Source: Ailanthus altissimus (lineage: Eukaryota > Streptophyta > Magnoliopsida > Sapindales > Simaroubaceae). From it: DNA of 64,000 nucleotides. The position numbers and the translations under genes are program-made. The stretch covers positions 5,161,001 to 5,225,000 of the forward strand of contig OX327697.1 of NCBI GenBank assembly GCA_946807835.1. Direction: 5' to 3'. Positions 25,014 through 36,429 of this stretch are shown here, piece after piece; the stretch's first letter is position 1, and every line of letters starts with the position of its first letter. The notes beneath the pieces are model-generated. The model was not told the DNA's origin. It saw only the letters and a list, made by a program, of their open reading frames with translations, and ran no database searches.

Positions 25014-25741
25014 AGTGGTATCTGAGATAAGTTGAGGTCCATTATAGAGGATAGGTTGTAGAAGCAGATTACAAAGCATGGGTTATAAAGCAAAATTGTA
25101 GAGTATGGGTTATTCAATCATGGTGACTCATAAGTATGAAAATGATAAAATCAGAAAAAATATCAAGAGCCTAGTAGTGCAGTAGGCCTATGACTGCAAG
25201 ATAAAGGACTAATAATAGAGGTTAAACAATTAGAAAGAAATGAAAAAATGGGGAAAATGCTACAATAGTTTGTGTGTGGGACTTGAAGTTATACAATCTT
25301 TGGTAGTTTCAAAGGAATAGTGAAGGTGATTAAAGGGTTTATGGGTGAGAAGCACAATGACAACTATGTGCTTGATAAGGAATGTTATGAGGGCTTAACA
25401 TGAGTTTTTGAGAGGATGCATACTAAAATGTAGCATTAGACATTATCTCACCCCAAGTGACAGGTGTCGAAATAGAGTATATGGTAAAGGTGATGTAGTA
25501 TGAATAAGATTCAACCACTGATGTATTATAGTAGAATTAAGAATGACTCTGGAGATCACATTATGAAAGCTACCCAAGATGAGATGCATTCAGATTCTTT
25601 AGAGACCAAAGTCAAGAGCCTTAGTGGAGTTAGGTCGACATAATAATTTAACTGAATCAACACTAGAGTAATTAAGATTTGGTTGAGGAGGGGATAGGTC
25701 TTGAAATACTTCTTGAAGATATTTTAAATTAAGGAGAGATT

Positions 25742-26570
25742 TGTTAAAATTTGATGATTCAAAATTATATTTGAGTTGGATACTAATATGGAAACTAAAT
25801 GAGATCAAAAATATGTTAGACGAATAAGAAATAGTCAGAAAAAAAAAGCCAGAAGCGAAGAGATGCTTGAAATACAAAATGAGCCAAGGCCGCATTATAA
25901 CAATGCCTAGGCGCCAAGTCCTAGTAGCAAGCGGCTCTAAGGCGCTTTCAGGGAATTTTCTGTTTATAGAAGAATTGAGTCTCGAAGTCATTTTTTTATT
26001 CTTATAATGCGTGGACTCTTATTATAACAATAACATTTTTAAGGATATTTTAAAAATTATATAAACCCTTATAAACGCATTAGTGCATCAATACATCATT
26101 AATAAAGAGATTAGAGAGTTTAGATAACTTTAGGACACTAGGTGCATAAAAGAGTGCCATAAAAGTACTTGAGTGCTAGATGCGCTAGATAGCACTAATA
26201 AATCCTTTGTGAGAGCTCGTTTATTGATGTATTCCTTGAGAGTCTCTTGTTTTAGATTTTTGAAATCTTGAGTTTTTTATAAACTAAATAAAAGAAGTTA
26301 AAATCTCCTGATCTACTGTAAATGTAAGATTTGTTGTCAAACCATGTATATTCTTATGTTTTGTGTGTGATAGTTTATCTTTATTATCTTGTTTTATCTT
26401 TTTTGTTCTTATTTTACTTGTGGGTGAAATCATTTGCATGTGTTTAAGGTTTTAGTATACTAAATATCAACCATAAAGATATTAGGAAGTGTAAAAATTC
26501 CAATAAACAATATCAATACTATGAACTGAAGTTAATACCTAAGTGGTATCAATAGTCTGATTTTTCAACA
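25742..26570 (+). repeat. 3' LTR of the compact + strand element
   Basis: Pairs with 24154-25013, keeps TG at its start and CA at its end, and has a short deletion near its right end relative to the partner. Confidence 0.85.
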
Positions 26571-26589
26571 ATTACATTTCAAGTTTTGG

Positions 26590-28225
26590 GACCTCAGATG
26601 TAAGACGGTTCAGTATCATTTGTTTAACAAATTATATATAAGAATCTTGGCGTCGATGCTTGGTTAGTGGACAAGAAGCTATGATGCACAACAAATGGCA
26701 ATAATGTAGATATGGATACGTAAAGCGCTGACGAGTGAGGGCGAGGCCATCGACAGTAAAGTGAAAAAAGTTCAGCTGGCGTAATTAAGATGACATGATG
26801 ATCAATAAATTCTACAGGAATCGTAAACTAGAGCTATTAAGCAATGTCCTTCATAGAAGCCCCTCTTCCTTAAGTTATTCTTCACCTTTCCTCTTTTTCT
26901 ATACTACAGCAAGCAAAAAGTGCAATTTGCATTTGCTATACAGTCATTACCCAATAGAGCATGATAAACTTAGACTTTAAAGGATGAGGTTTATGACTAC
27001 GATGTCTGGGGAATATCCATCGTTGTATTACTTGTATTATCCCAAAATGAGGACTGCAAATCCAGATTCGAAAAGTGTGTTCTTTCATTTCAGTCCCACA
27101 TGGGAAAAAGCATTCCGATTTAATTTTTCACTCTTAGTTTCTGCTAAGATGCAAAATATATGATAATAATGATTGCCATCATCAGACTTTTAAAAGCAGA
27201 TTGCACTTTTAATGACTGACATGTACAAATCTTGTTTGGATTTCAAATTAAAGTAACTACAAACAAGAATAGATCAAAGCATAAGAAAGCTGGATTTTAT
27301 ATGCAAAAAGCTCAAATTATTTCACCTACCATTGCATTGCGGGAGTTAGTTTGTATTGATAATTTCTATCCACTTTTATAGTGATTGAGGAATTATAGCG
27401 TTCACTTTTCGAATATGATGCTTCCATTTTGTGGTAAATTTCCATTGATGACATAGCAGAACATCGCCAAAAGTATCACCAATTATGCCAGCTAAGTTCC
27501 CTTTTTCCTTTGCAGATATGGATTTCCTCCCTACATGGGTTATCTTAGATGGTGAAGAAGGAATCTTCAGCAAGATACTTAAAGAGAAAAGTGCAAGGCA
27601 TAAAAAATAAAAATAAAAAAAATAGCAGGGGAGGGGACCCATTCAAATGCCCGAAATCTCCGTGAAGCCTTGCATACACCATGGCTACAAACAAGAAGCT
27701 ACCACTGAGCTTTTGATCTATGACAAGAAAAAGAATGACTTGGGAACGTGAAACATGCATGCCCGGTATAATAATAACGGCTTTTTGCTAGTTTATCCAC
27801 AAGTATTTCCCACTTCCACCGATCTCCATTGGAAACGAGAAAATTTTGTTCAGTTCATAAGGAAAATTTTCCTGATTTTCTGAAAAATCGAATGAGGTGT
27901 AAGCTACCCACCACCATTATGGCAAGATCCTAAGTGCGAATCTTAGCTTGTTCGAGTCTTCTCATCTTCAAATTTTGAGGGAATGGCTGTATAGCAAATG
28001 CAAATTGCACTTTTTGCACTGAAGATACTTCATCCAAGCTACACCAACGATTTCATTGGTTCTGATAAAGTTTAATGTAAATATCAATAAATTATCATGT
28101 AATATTCAATAATAAAAAATTGAAGCGTTAGCTTCTCCGCGCTTTAAAACTGAAAAAAATAACCTTCCATTTTTATGTTATTTATGAGTATCAAAATAGC
28201 ACAACTAAAACATTCTTTATGAAAA
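26590..28225. repeat. Duplicated block, copy A, second part
   Basis: Aligns with 37670-38812 plus 39470-39540. Landmarks are AACAAATTATATATAAGAATC, GGACAAGAAGCTGTGATG (copy B wording), ATGGATACGTAAAG, the TTCACTTTTCGA(A/G)TATGATG stretch and TGGTGAAGAAGGAATCTTCA. The block repeatedly carries the word AAAGTGCAATTTGC or its reverse complement (near 26918, 27197, 27996 and, in copy B, 37990 and 38386). A minus-strand open frame at 27376-27642 is not conserved: copy B lacks about 35 bases of it. I see no gene. Confidence 0.75.
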
Positions 28226-28272
28226 AAAAAAACTGTTTTTCTTTTATTGTAAGTGAATACACAAGTTTAGAG

Positions 28273-28450
28273 TAAAATTATGCTTTTTAAATTTTGAATT
28301 CTAAATTGAAGTGTCAAGTAATTATTAGATGATGAAATTGTATAAATTTTAAATTACTCATTACACTATTTATCACTTAATAATTATTTAACACATCATT
28401 TAAGATAAAAAAAATTTATAATATTATTTGAGATGTCTAATATTATTCCA
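28273..28450. mobile_element. MITE, copy of the 170-bp family
   Basis: Has the same layout as 42379-42548: left arm GAAGTGTCAAGTAATTATTA, centre TAAATTACTCATTACACTA, right arm TAATTATTTAACACATCATT, end TAATATTATTC. It is palindromic overall and has no coding capacity. Confidence 0.65.
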
Positions 28451-28585
28451 TAAATTTAAGATTAAAAAAAAATAAAAAGAAAGCATCCTCATAATTGATC
28501 GAAGACCCAACACTAGTTTTAAATAAAGTCCAACTAATCATTTCATTAAAAATCTATCTAATTTTAAGGTTATGTGGGATTGTGA

Positions 28586-29628
28586 CTGTTAAGGATAAAA
28601 ACCCTAGAAACTAAAAAGCTCTCAACCTAAATAGAAGCCGCCGCCTTCTCAAATCCGTTCTTCGCCAGAGAGTGGGCTCCTACCTCTTCTCCGGTGAACC
28701 CTCACCGCAATAATCTTTACTTGTTTTATACTTATTTTTCAGGGTTTTCCGTTTGTTTCTTTTCGGTTTCTCTCTCCCCCTTCGGTGGCCACTCGGCAAC
28801 GATCTAGTTGAGAAGTCGTAACGCTGCCGTGTCGTCACACAAGGTCAATGCATTGGTGCGCTCCCCTTGCCTTCGCATCCTCTGACGACCCGTCAATCCA
28901 CCTTTTTTGCCACCATGTAGATGCCTTCTTCCTTGGTTTTGCTGCTTTCTCCTCAGTCGGAATTCACATAGGACCGACAGACATTGCGTTTCCTCACCGC
29001 CCCCTCCCCCCCTTAGCGGCCAAGTTGCATGACATTTACGCCATGAATATCGTACCGGGTTGGATCCCGATCTTGGGCTGTTTGCCGCCTCGGCACCACC
29101 GTTGAGTTCTTTTCCTCCCATGCCCCTCAGCTCTGACTCCAAACCCGTTGTTACTGTTCCAGCCATAAGCTTCGCCGCCGACCATCTATTAAAATTATAT
29201 TTGCAGTTATCTGTTTTATGTGTTGTGTACAGTGGTGGGTTAAGGTTGGATGCATTTGAATGTATGTAGTAAGGGTATTTTTATAATTTTATTTAGGTAG
29301 TTCTTATGTAACAATTCTTCTATGTGAGGTAGTTTTTTCTTCTTATGTAAGGTAACCCTCCTCTTCGTGAGGTTAAATCCCCCGTGTATGAGGGTCGGTT
29401 TCTTCCCAACCGTAATCAGGGTAGATATCCTGTATGGGATTGGTCTCGTTTCGAGATCTCATTATATTTCCGTTGTTGGATAAATAAGTTCGGGCAGGCT
29501 ATAAAAAGCTTATATTATCTATATGAAGCGTCCTGATAATTTATTTGATGTATATCAGTAATCCTACCAATATTAATGTAATATTGTAAATTATTTATAA
29601 TATTATATTTTAACTTCAAAAAAAAAAA
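28586..29628 (+). mobile_element. Poly-A-tailed retroposon (LINE-derived or SINE-like), ~1.04 kb
   Basis: The element ends in a run of 11 A at 29618-29628. The 15 bases after it (GTTATGTAGATGTGA) closely repeat the 17 bases before it at 28569-28585 (GTTATGTGGGATTGTGA), as expected of a target-site duplication from target-primed reverse transcription. The first 600 bp are strikingly GC-rich (leader-like AAACCCTAG, then CCGCCGCC), while the last 350 bp are AT-rich like a LINE 3' untranslated region. No RT or endonuclease is present. It may be a deletion derivative of a LINE or a retrocopy of an unknown transcript. The open frames at 28848-29105 and 29060-29269 match no family I recognise. Confidence 0.65.
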
Positions 29629-29732
29629 GTTATGTAGATGTGATTAAACTAAGGCTCTATTTTAAAGTATGGCATATGTGGATCCAATTAGATGGAGGTG
29701 GAGTAAATATAGTGAGATGGACATTGATTATA

Positions 29733-30785
29733 GGGAAAATATTATTTTAGTTCCTGGTTTTATTAGTATATACTATTTTTTTTCTTCTTTTATCTATAAA
29801 TGATAGTTAGTCTCTACTGTTATAATGTATGTGTAAAAGTTATTTTTTAAAGGGAAAAAAAAAAAGAACTTTTAAACATGTATGTGTTTTAATTTAAAAT
29901 TTAAAATAATTTTTATTTTTTATTTTAATTTTTCTCCTTTCTCATCTCCTCTTCCTTAAAACAAAAACAAAATCTAATTTTTAATTTTCTGATCTCTCTC
30001 TTCAATCGGCTTCATTAACAAAATCATATTCTCACCAATCTAGACCAAATGCAAACAAGATTGACTCGACATGTCTTCCACCAAATACAAACATCTTTCT
30101 AGTCACAGTTGAAACTGCAACTGCCATGGCTTTTCGTGTCTTTGATGTTTAAGAAGATTGACTCGACATATTCAAGCATACTTCCAGAACATGCTCAACA
30201 ATTATTTACCTTTGCCGGCAAGCATAAATATTCATTGTGTCAGCATTCCTCAAGTCCGAAATTTTTACAACTCAACAAGTTATAGAGATGAGCTCTTATA
30301 GGCAACTAGCTTGGCTTTATCATGCAACAAGGGCTCAGTGGTACTTTCAGTATATGACTAAATAAAATGGAAAATTTTATATATATTTATATATTTCATT
30401 TATAATTAAATTAAAATTACGAAGAATATGATTTTGTTGATGAAGCCGACTGAAGAGAAAGATGAGAAAGAGAAGAAGAGGAAAGAAAGAGGGTTAGTAT
30501 TGGATTTTTTGGTGGGGTTGAGGAAGAGAGGGAAAGGGAGAAATAAAAATAAAAAATTGGGATGGAAGAAAATAAAAAAATTAAAAATTATGGTGGAAAA
30601 ACTGAAAATTATTTTATTTAATTTTTTATTAAGAGATTCATTTGTCAAAGGGTATTACAATAAAAGCAGTGAAAAACTAACCATTTAACAAAATTTTTTT
30701 AATAACAGAGATTAACGTAATATTTTAAAAAAGAATGATAAAGTTGGTATATTTCAATAAAACTAGAGATTAAAATGATTTGTTT
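29733..30785. mobile_element. Pack-MULE-like element carrying a GH9 cellulase fragment
   Basis: Two long inverted arms of about 300 bp (roughly 29733-30035 and 30420-30785) flank a 380-bp unique core. The innermost arm match is excellent: AATCGGCTTCATTAACAAAA on the left and the reverse complement of TTTTGTTGATGAAGCCGACT on the right. The outer ends pair as ATTTTAGTTCCTGGTTTTAT with the complement of 30750-30777. Long terminal inverted repeats and a captured host gene piece are the hallmark of Mutator-like Pack-MULEs. No transposase is present. A 9-11 bp target duplication could not be confirmed. Confidence 0.75.
30048..30365 (+). pseudogene. Captured endo-1,4-beta-glucanase (GH9) fragment
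   Basis: Reading across two or three frame changes, the core gives pieces in the order found in plant GH9 class B cellulases: ANKIDST (30048), VETATAMAFRVF (30108), KKIDSTYSSILPEHAQQLF (30151), SIPQVRNFYNSTSYRDELL (30242) and WLYHATRAQWYFQYMT (30312). In functional enzymes this is the stretch from ..YKVD..PGS..AGETAAA.. to ..YYNSTGYGDELLWA..WLY.AT... It covers only about 110 of roughly 500 residues, lacks the catalytic C-terminal part and has frameshifts and stops, so it is a transposon-captured relic. No introns are visible in it. Confidence 0.75.
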
Positions 30786-31042
30786 TTAATTATATAATAT
30801 TAAACCGATTGAAACTGAGTGAACACATAAGATTTAGTCATAAAATCTGTAGGGAGAATCAAACCTTCACTTCCACTATCCAAATTCAATCATGACAAAG
30901 GAATTGTTATATCCAAATCCAACATTATTATAACATGATGTCTAACAATTATAATGAAATCTTACATTTGGGCATCGCTAAAACAAGGAACTGAAGCATG
31001 GCTTTATGATCATAAAGGCTTAATAAAATGGAACAAGTATAA
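30786..31042. other. Short intergenic stretch
   Basis: No feature recognised between the Pack-MULE-like element and the next MITE. Confidence 0.4.
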
Positions 31043-31825
31043 GTGTCTGTTTGTTTGAACTTCTTTAATAGTTAAAAGAATTTTTTTAATACCATAATTT
31101 TTTTCAAATTTTTTTATAGCGTTTGGTTACAATTAAAAAGAAACTTTTAGAGATTAAAAAAACTATTTTGTCTCTACTTGTAAAAGTTTAAATTTTTGAA
31201 CTTTTGCAAGTATGCTTTTTTAAGTTTTTTTAATATATGTATAATGCCATATATATTTTAATAATATTTTTTTATTTTCGTAGTGTACCTTCAATGAAAA
31301 TAAATTCTATTCAACTAATATATTTTCAATATTCACATATTTCTAATTTTTCATATCTTTACAACCATCATATTTTTATAAGAATTTACCAAAATCTTTT
31401 GTTGATTATTTTATTTTTTAAATAAAAAGAAATATTATTTTATTTTTAATTTTTGTACCAAATATAATAATTTATATTTGATTCGTTGATTACTATGTAT
31501 TAATTTTACTTGATTATTATGTTTTAATAATTTAAAATTTAGAAAATACATTATAAAATTAAGCTTATATTTAAAAAAAATATTAAATTATTTAGAATTT
31601 GAATATAGGTTTTATTAAGTGTCATTTTTTGTAATTTAATAATATAAGTATTTTTAATAATGTATAACTAAATAATTTTATACTTCAAAAGAGCCTTTTT
31701 AATTGACAACCAAACGATAAATGGATTTTTCTTAAAATCTCTACTTTCAAAATCTCTACTTTAAAAGACTTTACTTTCAAAAGCTCTATTTGAAAAACTC
31801 AACCAAATAAGGCCTGAAACTAGTC
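31043..31825. mobile_element. hAT-like MITE, ~780 bp
   Basis: The ends are imperfect inverted copies: GTCTGTTTGTTTGAACTTCT on the left, and the reverse complement of CAACCAAATAAGGCCTG on the right. Subterminal repeats of CTTTTAGAG/AAAATCTCTACTTTCAAAA type line both sides, and the interior is AT-rich without coding capacity. A similar element lies at 43871-44708. Confidence 0.6.
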
Positions 31826-33436
31826 GTCTTAAATTCAAATCATAATTGATACTGACATGCCAAAATTTTATTGAATGTTTAATTAGCTTAGTCCCTTCAA
31901 TTTCTGACTTTATTCTTTATTTGTTGGAAGGTACGCGTTGGATTGATTGTCAAATAGTATCAAATGAATTTGGTTGCATGCAATCACAAGCTACATGTAA
32001 TATTTTTAGATTGAGGGATAATTTAGAGGTGTATTGGAGGTAAAGTTAAGTATCACTTTGTTTACTCAAGGAAACTTAATCTGGCACTAAGGCTTAATTT
32101 TGTATGTGAGTAACCCGATTCAAAATGAACTACTTTGATAGATTGAGTACGGGTCCAAATATTTAGACCTTTATAACTCAATTTAGAAAGCCCATTTAAC
32201 ATGATTAATGTCAAAACACTTGTCACCACTCATTACCAATATCAGAGAATACGTCACAGCGACCTAGACACTTGCCACATCATCATGGACCTATCAGCAG
32301 GCATACACATCAATATAGCTCAAGTCCCCACCACGTCACTTACAGGCCCACTAAAAGAGCACCTAGACTTCACAACATCTAATTACAAGACCTAAAGATA
32401 AGGTCAAGTAAGAAAATACCTAAATAACCAATAACCGACCTCTGCATCAGCATGCACCAGAATATTGTCTCCTATTGACATTGTTGACATTGCTGACACA
32501 AAAGGCAAATTATCTAAAGTTGTTGAAGAAGTGATGAATCTGCTGAGTTTAGGAAGACAAAATCAGACGACCCCTCGGAGCTCCCAAGCTTACCAATTCA
32601 AGCTAACTACTTTAAAAAATGACCAATCACAAATACACCTATACTTCAAACATCAATTACCTTCTTACCCCCCCCCCCCCCCCCAAGTAAGTTTTTCAAA
32701 ATACCCTTCATGATAAGGATGGTCTCTAATGGTGTTTTGTCACATGTTGCTCTTGAGAAAAAATCTCCAAGTTAGCACTCTCCAAGTTTAAATTTATCTA
32801 TAATTTTGAAAGTGGTAAGAGAGAATTCGAAATCACAACAACTCTAATAAGAGAAAACACTCCTCTTTCTCTTTAAGAAACTCTATACTCTCTTTAGAGG
32901 ATATAAACCTTAGGAAATATTCACCACTCAGTAGCCACTTGACTTTACCATCAAAAGGTCATCACTGGCCACTTCGTCAGTGTCAGCCACTAACCTCGTG
33001 TTTTTTGTCTCCTTAAGTCCCCTCAGGTCGACTAGCCCAGACCCAATGTTTAGCCTACTTTTTACTGAGTCCTAATTCCTACACAATCAAATCGAAGCTC
33101 CAACTTAACTTTTGACGATAAAAGGCTCAACAAAATTAGACTTCATTAACTCAACATTCACAATTTTCTTGTGACATTTAAGTTGGGCCTATGGCCAAAA
33201 ATCATACCCAAATAATTTTTTTTTTAGCAAAAGTACTCATTGTAGAGTGTACTTTAGTAAATTTCTACTTATGAAATAAGAATAATATTTATTAAATACT
33301 TTAATTATAATTACTTTTAAATTTAAATAAAAATACTTCTATACCAAAGAGGTTTTTAATTTTTAATAGTATTTTAAAATGATTGAAATTGACTTGATTG
33401 AGAATCTAACTGATTGAAGTCTTTGTGATTAATGAT
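31826..33436. other. Intergenic or LTR-like DNA with a poly-C tract
   Basis: No gene recognised. A run of about 18 C lies at 32669-32686. The part from 32750 to 33200 (AGAGAATTCGAAATC, CTCTTTAGAGGATATAAACC, CCTCAGGTCGACTAGCC) has the look of a retrotransposon LTR or leader, but no pair or coding sequence supports it. Confidence 0.35.
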
Positions 33437-33449
33437 AAAGGTAACTTAT

Positions 33450-34475
33450 AACTTATAGACATAGCCAACTCCAAAAAAGTTGCACCTTTCCTTTTTCTCA
33501 ACTTATAAACACAACTGAACTTTCAAAAGTTTTAACCTTCGTCGAAGAAAAGGCTTTCAACCTCTTCTTTGGTGGACAAGACCACTGACTGTTGGCATTC
33601 TCCTCTACCATGGCCTATGCTATCTTTTTAATTTTTTAAATGTTTTTTAAATTTTCTTCTTCTTCTTTTTTTTGCTTCAATCTTTTAATGACTTGGCCAA
33701 CCCTAGATCTCTCTGGCCTCTATTGGTATAGCCAACCACCAATAACAGTTGATGTTCTCGACCGTTCATCGCCTCTCAAACTGGTGTTGCTTCTCTTGGG
33801 GCCACAGACGTCCCTCACTAAGCTGCTGCACCTCCAGCCGACCCTTTCCAGATTCCGGCAAGCTCCCCCGGAGCTTTGATCCAAGTTCCCCGAGCTTCCA
33901 TGACATTTTGCCAGCCAAGTTGTAGTCGAAAACCTATAGCCCCCGCCAGATCTGCACCAACCGCTACTATTCGAAGCTTTTGTCATATGTTTTCTACAAA
34001 CAAATCCTGAGTTCCAATCACCACTCTCCTCCACTGAAGGGTTAGTAGCCACTGCCCGACAAGAGGAACTACTCCCTGTGGCGCAAAAGTTTTTCTAGCC
34101 ATATGTGCAATAAAGAATTTATTTGATGTTGGTTTTTTAGGATTTGTCGATTGTTTTGGACACTACCATTTGATGTATGTTGTATATTTGTTAAGCTATT
34201 GTGTGTAATTCTCCCACCTGCATAAGGTCCTTTCTTTTTTGCTCCTTGTTATTAAGGTTGTCTTTTATCCCTTTTTCGAAAGGGTTTACTCCCTTTTAGG
34301 ACTTGTCACTTTTCTTTTTTTTTATAAGGGGTGTTGAAAGAGGTTGAGCAATTCGTCAGTACGAAAAACTATTTTTAGGTCCTGTAATTTCCTGATCGTT
34401 TGATCAGAAGTCCTCAAAGTTGTATCCTTATTACTTTGCTTTTAATGAATTCAATTATTCTTCAAAAAAAAAAAT
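33450..34475 (+). mobile_element. Second poly-A-tailed retroposon, ~1.03 kb
   Basis: Ends in a run of A near 34465-34475 after TGAATTCAATTATTCTTC, wording typical of plant LINE 3' ends. The following AATGGTAACTTTT resembles AAAGGTAACTTAT just upstream of 33450, a possible target-site duplication with three mismatches. A GC-rich central part (33690-34090) stands out from the AT-rich surroundings. Frames on both strands there (for example 33720-34052 on -) show no recognised family. Its size and layout parallel 28586-29628, although the two share no obvious sequence. Confidence 0.5.
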
Positions 34476-34559
34476 AGTAATGGTAACTTTTCAGGGCCGT
34501 AGGATGTGCATGCATTAGCATCTTTCAATAATGTGATCGCAACTCAAATTCATTGACAG

Positions 34560-35880
34560 GCAGTTTGTTTTCGGAATACCAAGAACAAGTTCCAAAGCTT
34601 TCTAATTATCAAAGAGTGCTCCTGGTTGATAAGAATAGAGGCGCTGGTTTAAAGAATGTATTGAATAAAGTTGATTCCACTCTTATAAAAATGTTGCTGT
34701 TCCTGTCAATGAAGAAAGAACCTCTCTGTAAATAAGTGAAGGAGAAGACTGATGCTCAACGCATGAGAAAACAGAAACTGATATCTTGAGGGGCCCGATG
34801 GATCCCTTTGGACCTTCTGAAAAAGGCAAACTTAACAAGAATAAAGGAAGATTGCGATTTATAATCTGAGAAACAAAAATAAGAAAGCACCAAGCTTTAG
34901 AATTATTAAACTATCAACCAAAGCAATGACCTTAATGCATGCACTTTTTGCGTCTGCACTTTGTTCTTGCATATCCAATCGCCCCCATAAAAGTGCAAAG
35001 TGCAATATGCTTTCTTTAAAGATCTATCACTGCTACTGCACTACGCTCTTCACTTCTATCCTTAAAACTTGATACGCTTTTCAACTTGTTGAATCCAATT
35101 CTGGTATTACACTTTACATATGATCTATAAAATCTCAAAATTGAGTATGCTAGAGAGAAAGGAAAAGTAAGTTAGAGGGTAGATTTTAAGTCAATATGAT
35201 TCATGCTAGACCAATTCCCATAGATGACAACTAAGGGTTTGTTTGTAATGGCCTGTATGTCTGCTTAACGGGTAAAGTGTTTGGTAAGCATCCAGTTTTA
35301 TTAAAGTAATGTTTACTAATCACCCATTCACTTATACTTGACAAGTGGTGATTTAGGGCCACCTATTACTAATATGCTATTAGAGGGAGCTGCCATTTGG
35401 TAAATATGGGGATATTTATCCTGCTTTTAGGACATCACATAAGAAATAGCAGAGAGGCATTCTTTTACCATATTCACTTCATTGTCTGCATATCTATGCT
35501 GGAATAATATCATTGACAACAAAGCAAGAATCTGAGGGGAGTGCTTACTGGTAAGTGGAGAAATTGACCGAAAGCTGGCTAATGGCTACACAAAAATTGA
35601 CAAGTCAATTAATTCAGCTACTATTGAAAGCTTGGTCAAGTTGATATCCTACTCATTGCATTGCATTGCAAGACACGAGGGTATCAATGTAAAATGTGGT
35701 TCAACTTTGTTTTCTGTGTGCATATACCTCAGAAAGTGAGAAATGTGCAGCACGCTTTTTATAAAGATAAGTGAGTACATGCCCTTTCCTTATTCTGTGT
35801 GGATTCCATGAACTTGACTTCTATACCACTCAATCCCACCAAAATCCAAAGGTGTTCGATGAAAATATACCAAATATATC
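34560..35880. repeat. Duplicated block, copy B, first part
   Basis: Counterpart of 18655-22302. It lacks the 2.3 kb insertion found in copy A. The short frame at 34553-34735 corresponds to non-coding sequence in copy A, so it is not conserved as a protein. Confidence 0.8.
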
Positions 35881-36429
35881 AAAGTTTATTGTCATATGTT
35901 GACATTTGATAGGAAAGATCATAAAAATTATGTAATTTGTTTTCCTTTTTATTTTATTAAAATGGGTTAGTATATCCAGTAATAGCAAATTAATAACTTT
36001 ACAATATCAAATAAAACACTAATTTTTTACGTAAAAAATCTAATTTAAAAAAATTGTGAGATTATAGTTCAATTCCAACTTTCACTATAAAATAATAATA
36101 GGATTACATCAATATTCTCTCTAAAATGACACTAGAGCCTCATTCACAACATTAAGAATAACAATTTTGACTTGACAACATCAAATCTAACTCATATATA
36201 AATATATATATATATATATATGTTAGATTTAACAATAACAAAGGTTAGATTGAAGATCAAAACCGACAAATGTGTAGGACAAGATGTTAAGAACTTATCT
36301 TCAAAATTTGAATAAAATTGAAGCCTAAATCATTATCCAAACATCAAAGTTAAAGATAAAAACTCTAAAACCCTTTTTTCTTTTTTTTTCTCTCTTTTCC
36401 AACTACTCCTTACTTTTCATCTCTTTATC
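35881..36429. other. AT-rich intergenic DNA
   Basis: No feature recognised apart from a short TA run at about 36199-36221. Confidence 0.4.

Larger units (their letters stand above)
24154..26570 (+). mobile_element. Compact LTR retrotransposon without pol
   Basis: Direct repeats of 860 and 829 bp (24154-25013 and 25742-26570) align from TTTTAGAATTTGGTG / TGTTAAAATTTGATG to TTCTTAACA / TTTTCAACA. Directly inside the left LTR is AGTGGTATCTGAGATAAG, a match to the initiator-Met tRNA primer-binding site. Directly before the right LTR is the purine tract AATTAAGGAGAGAT. Flanking five-mers GTTAC (24149-24153) and ATTAC (26571-26575) match at four of five bases, consistent with a target-site duplication. 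The interior is only 728 bp and holds no recognisable gag or pol, so the element is either a non-autonomous family member or a deletion derivative. The LTRs share their R/U5 module with fragments at 10235 and 16390. Confidence 0.88.

Noticed and set aside
25599..25991. 130-codon minus-strand open frame
   Set aside because: It crosses from the interior into the 3' LTR of the element at 24154-26570 on the opposite strand and has no recognisable domain.
27376..27642. Minus-strand frame with GNLAGIIGDTFGDV, considered as a gene
   Set aside because: The paralogous copy at 38560-38760 has a ~35-base deletion and stops in this frame, so coding function is not conserved.
28804..29166. 120-codon minus-strand frame and overlapping + frames
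   Set aside because: All lie in the GC-rich head of a retroposon and overlap each other. None resembles a known protein.
30406..30688. Overlapping Lys-rich (+) and Phe-rich (-) open frames
   Set aside because: They are translations of the low-complexity purine-rich arm of the Pack-MULE-like element.
33720..34052. 110-codon minus-strand open frame
   Set aside because: It lies in the GC-rich middle of a poly-A retroposon, antisense to it. The composition alone explains the long frame and no family was recognised.
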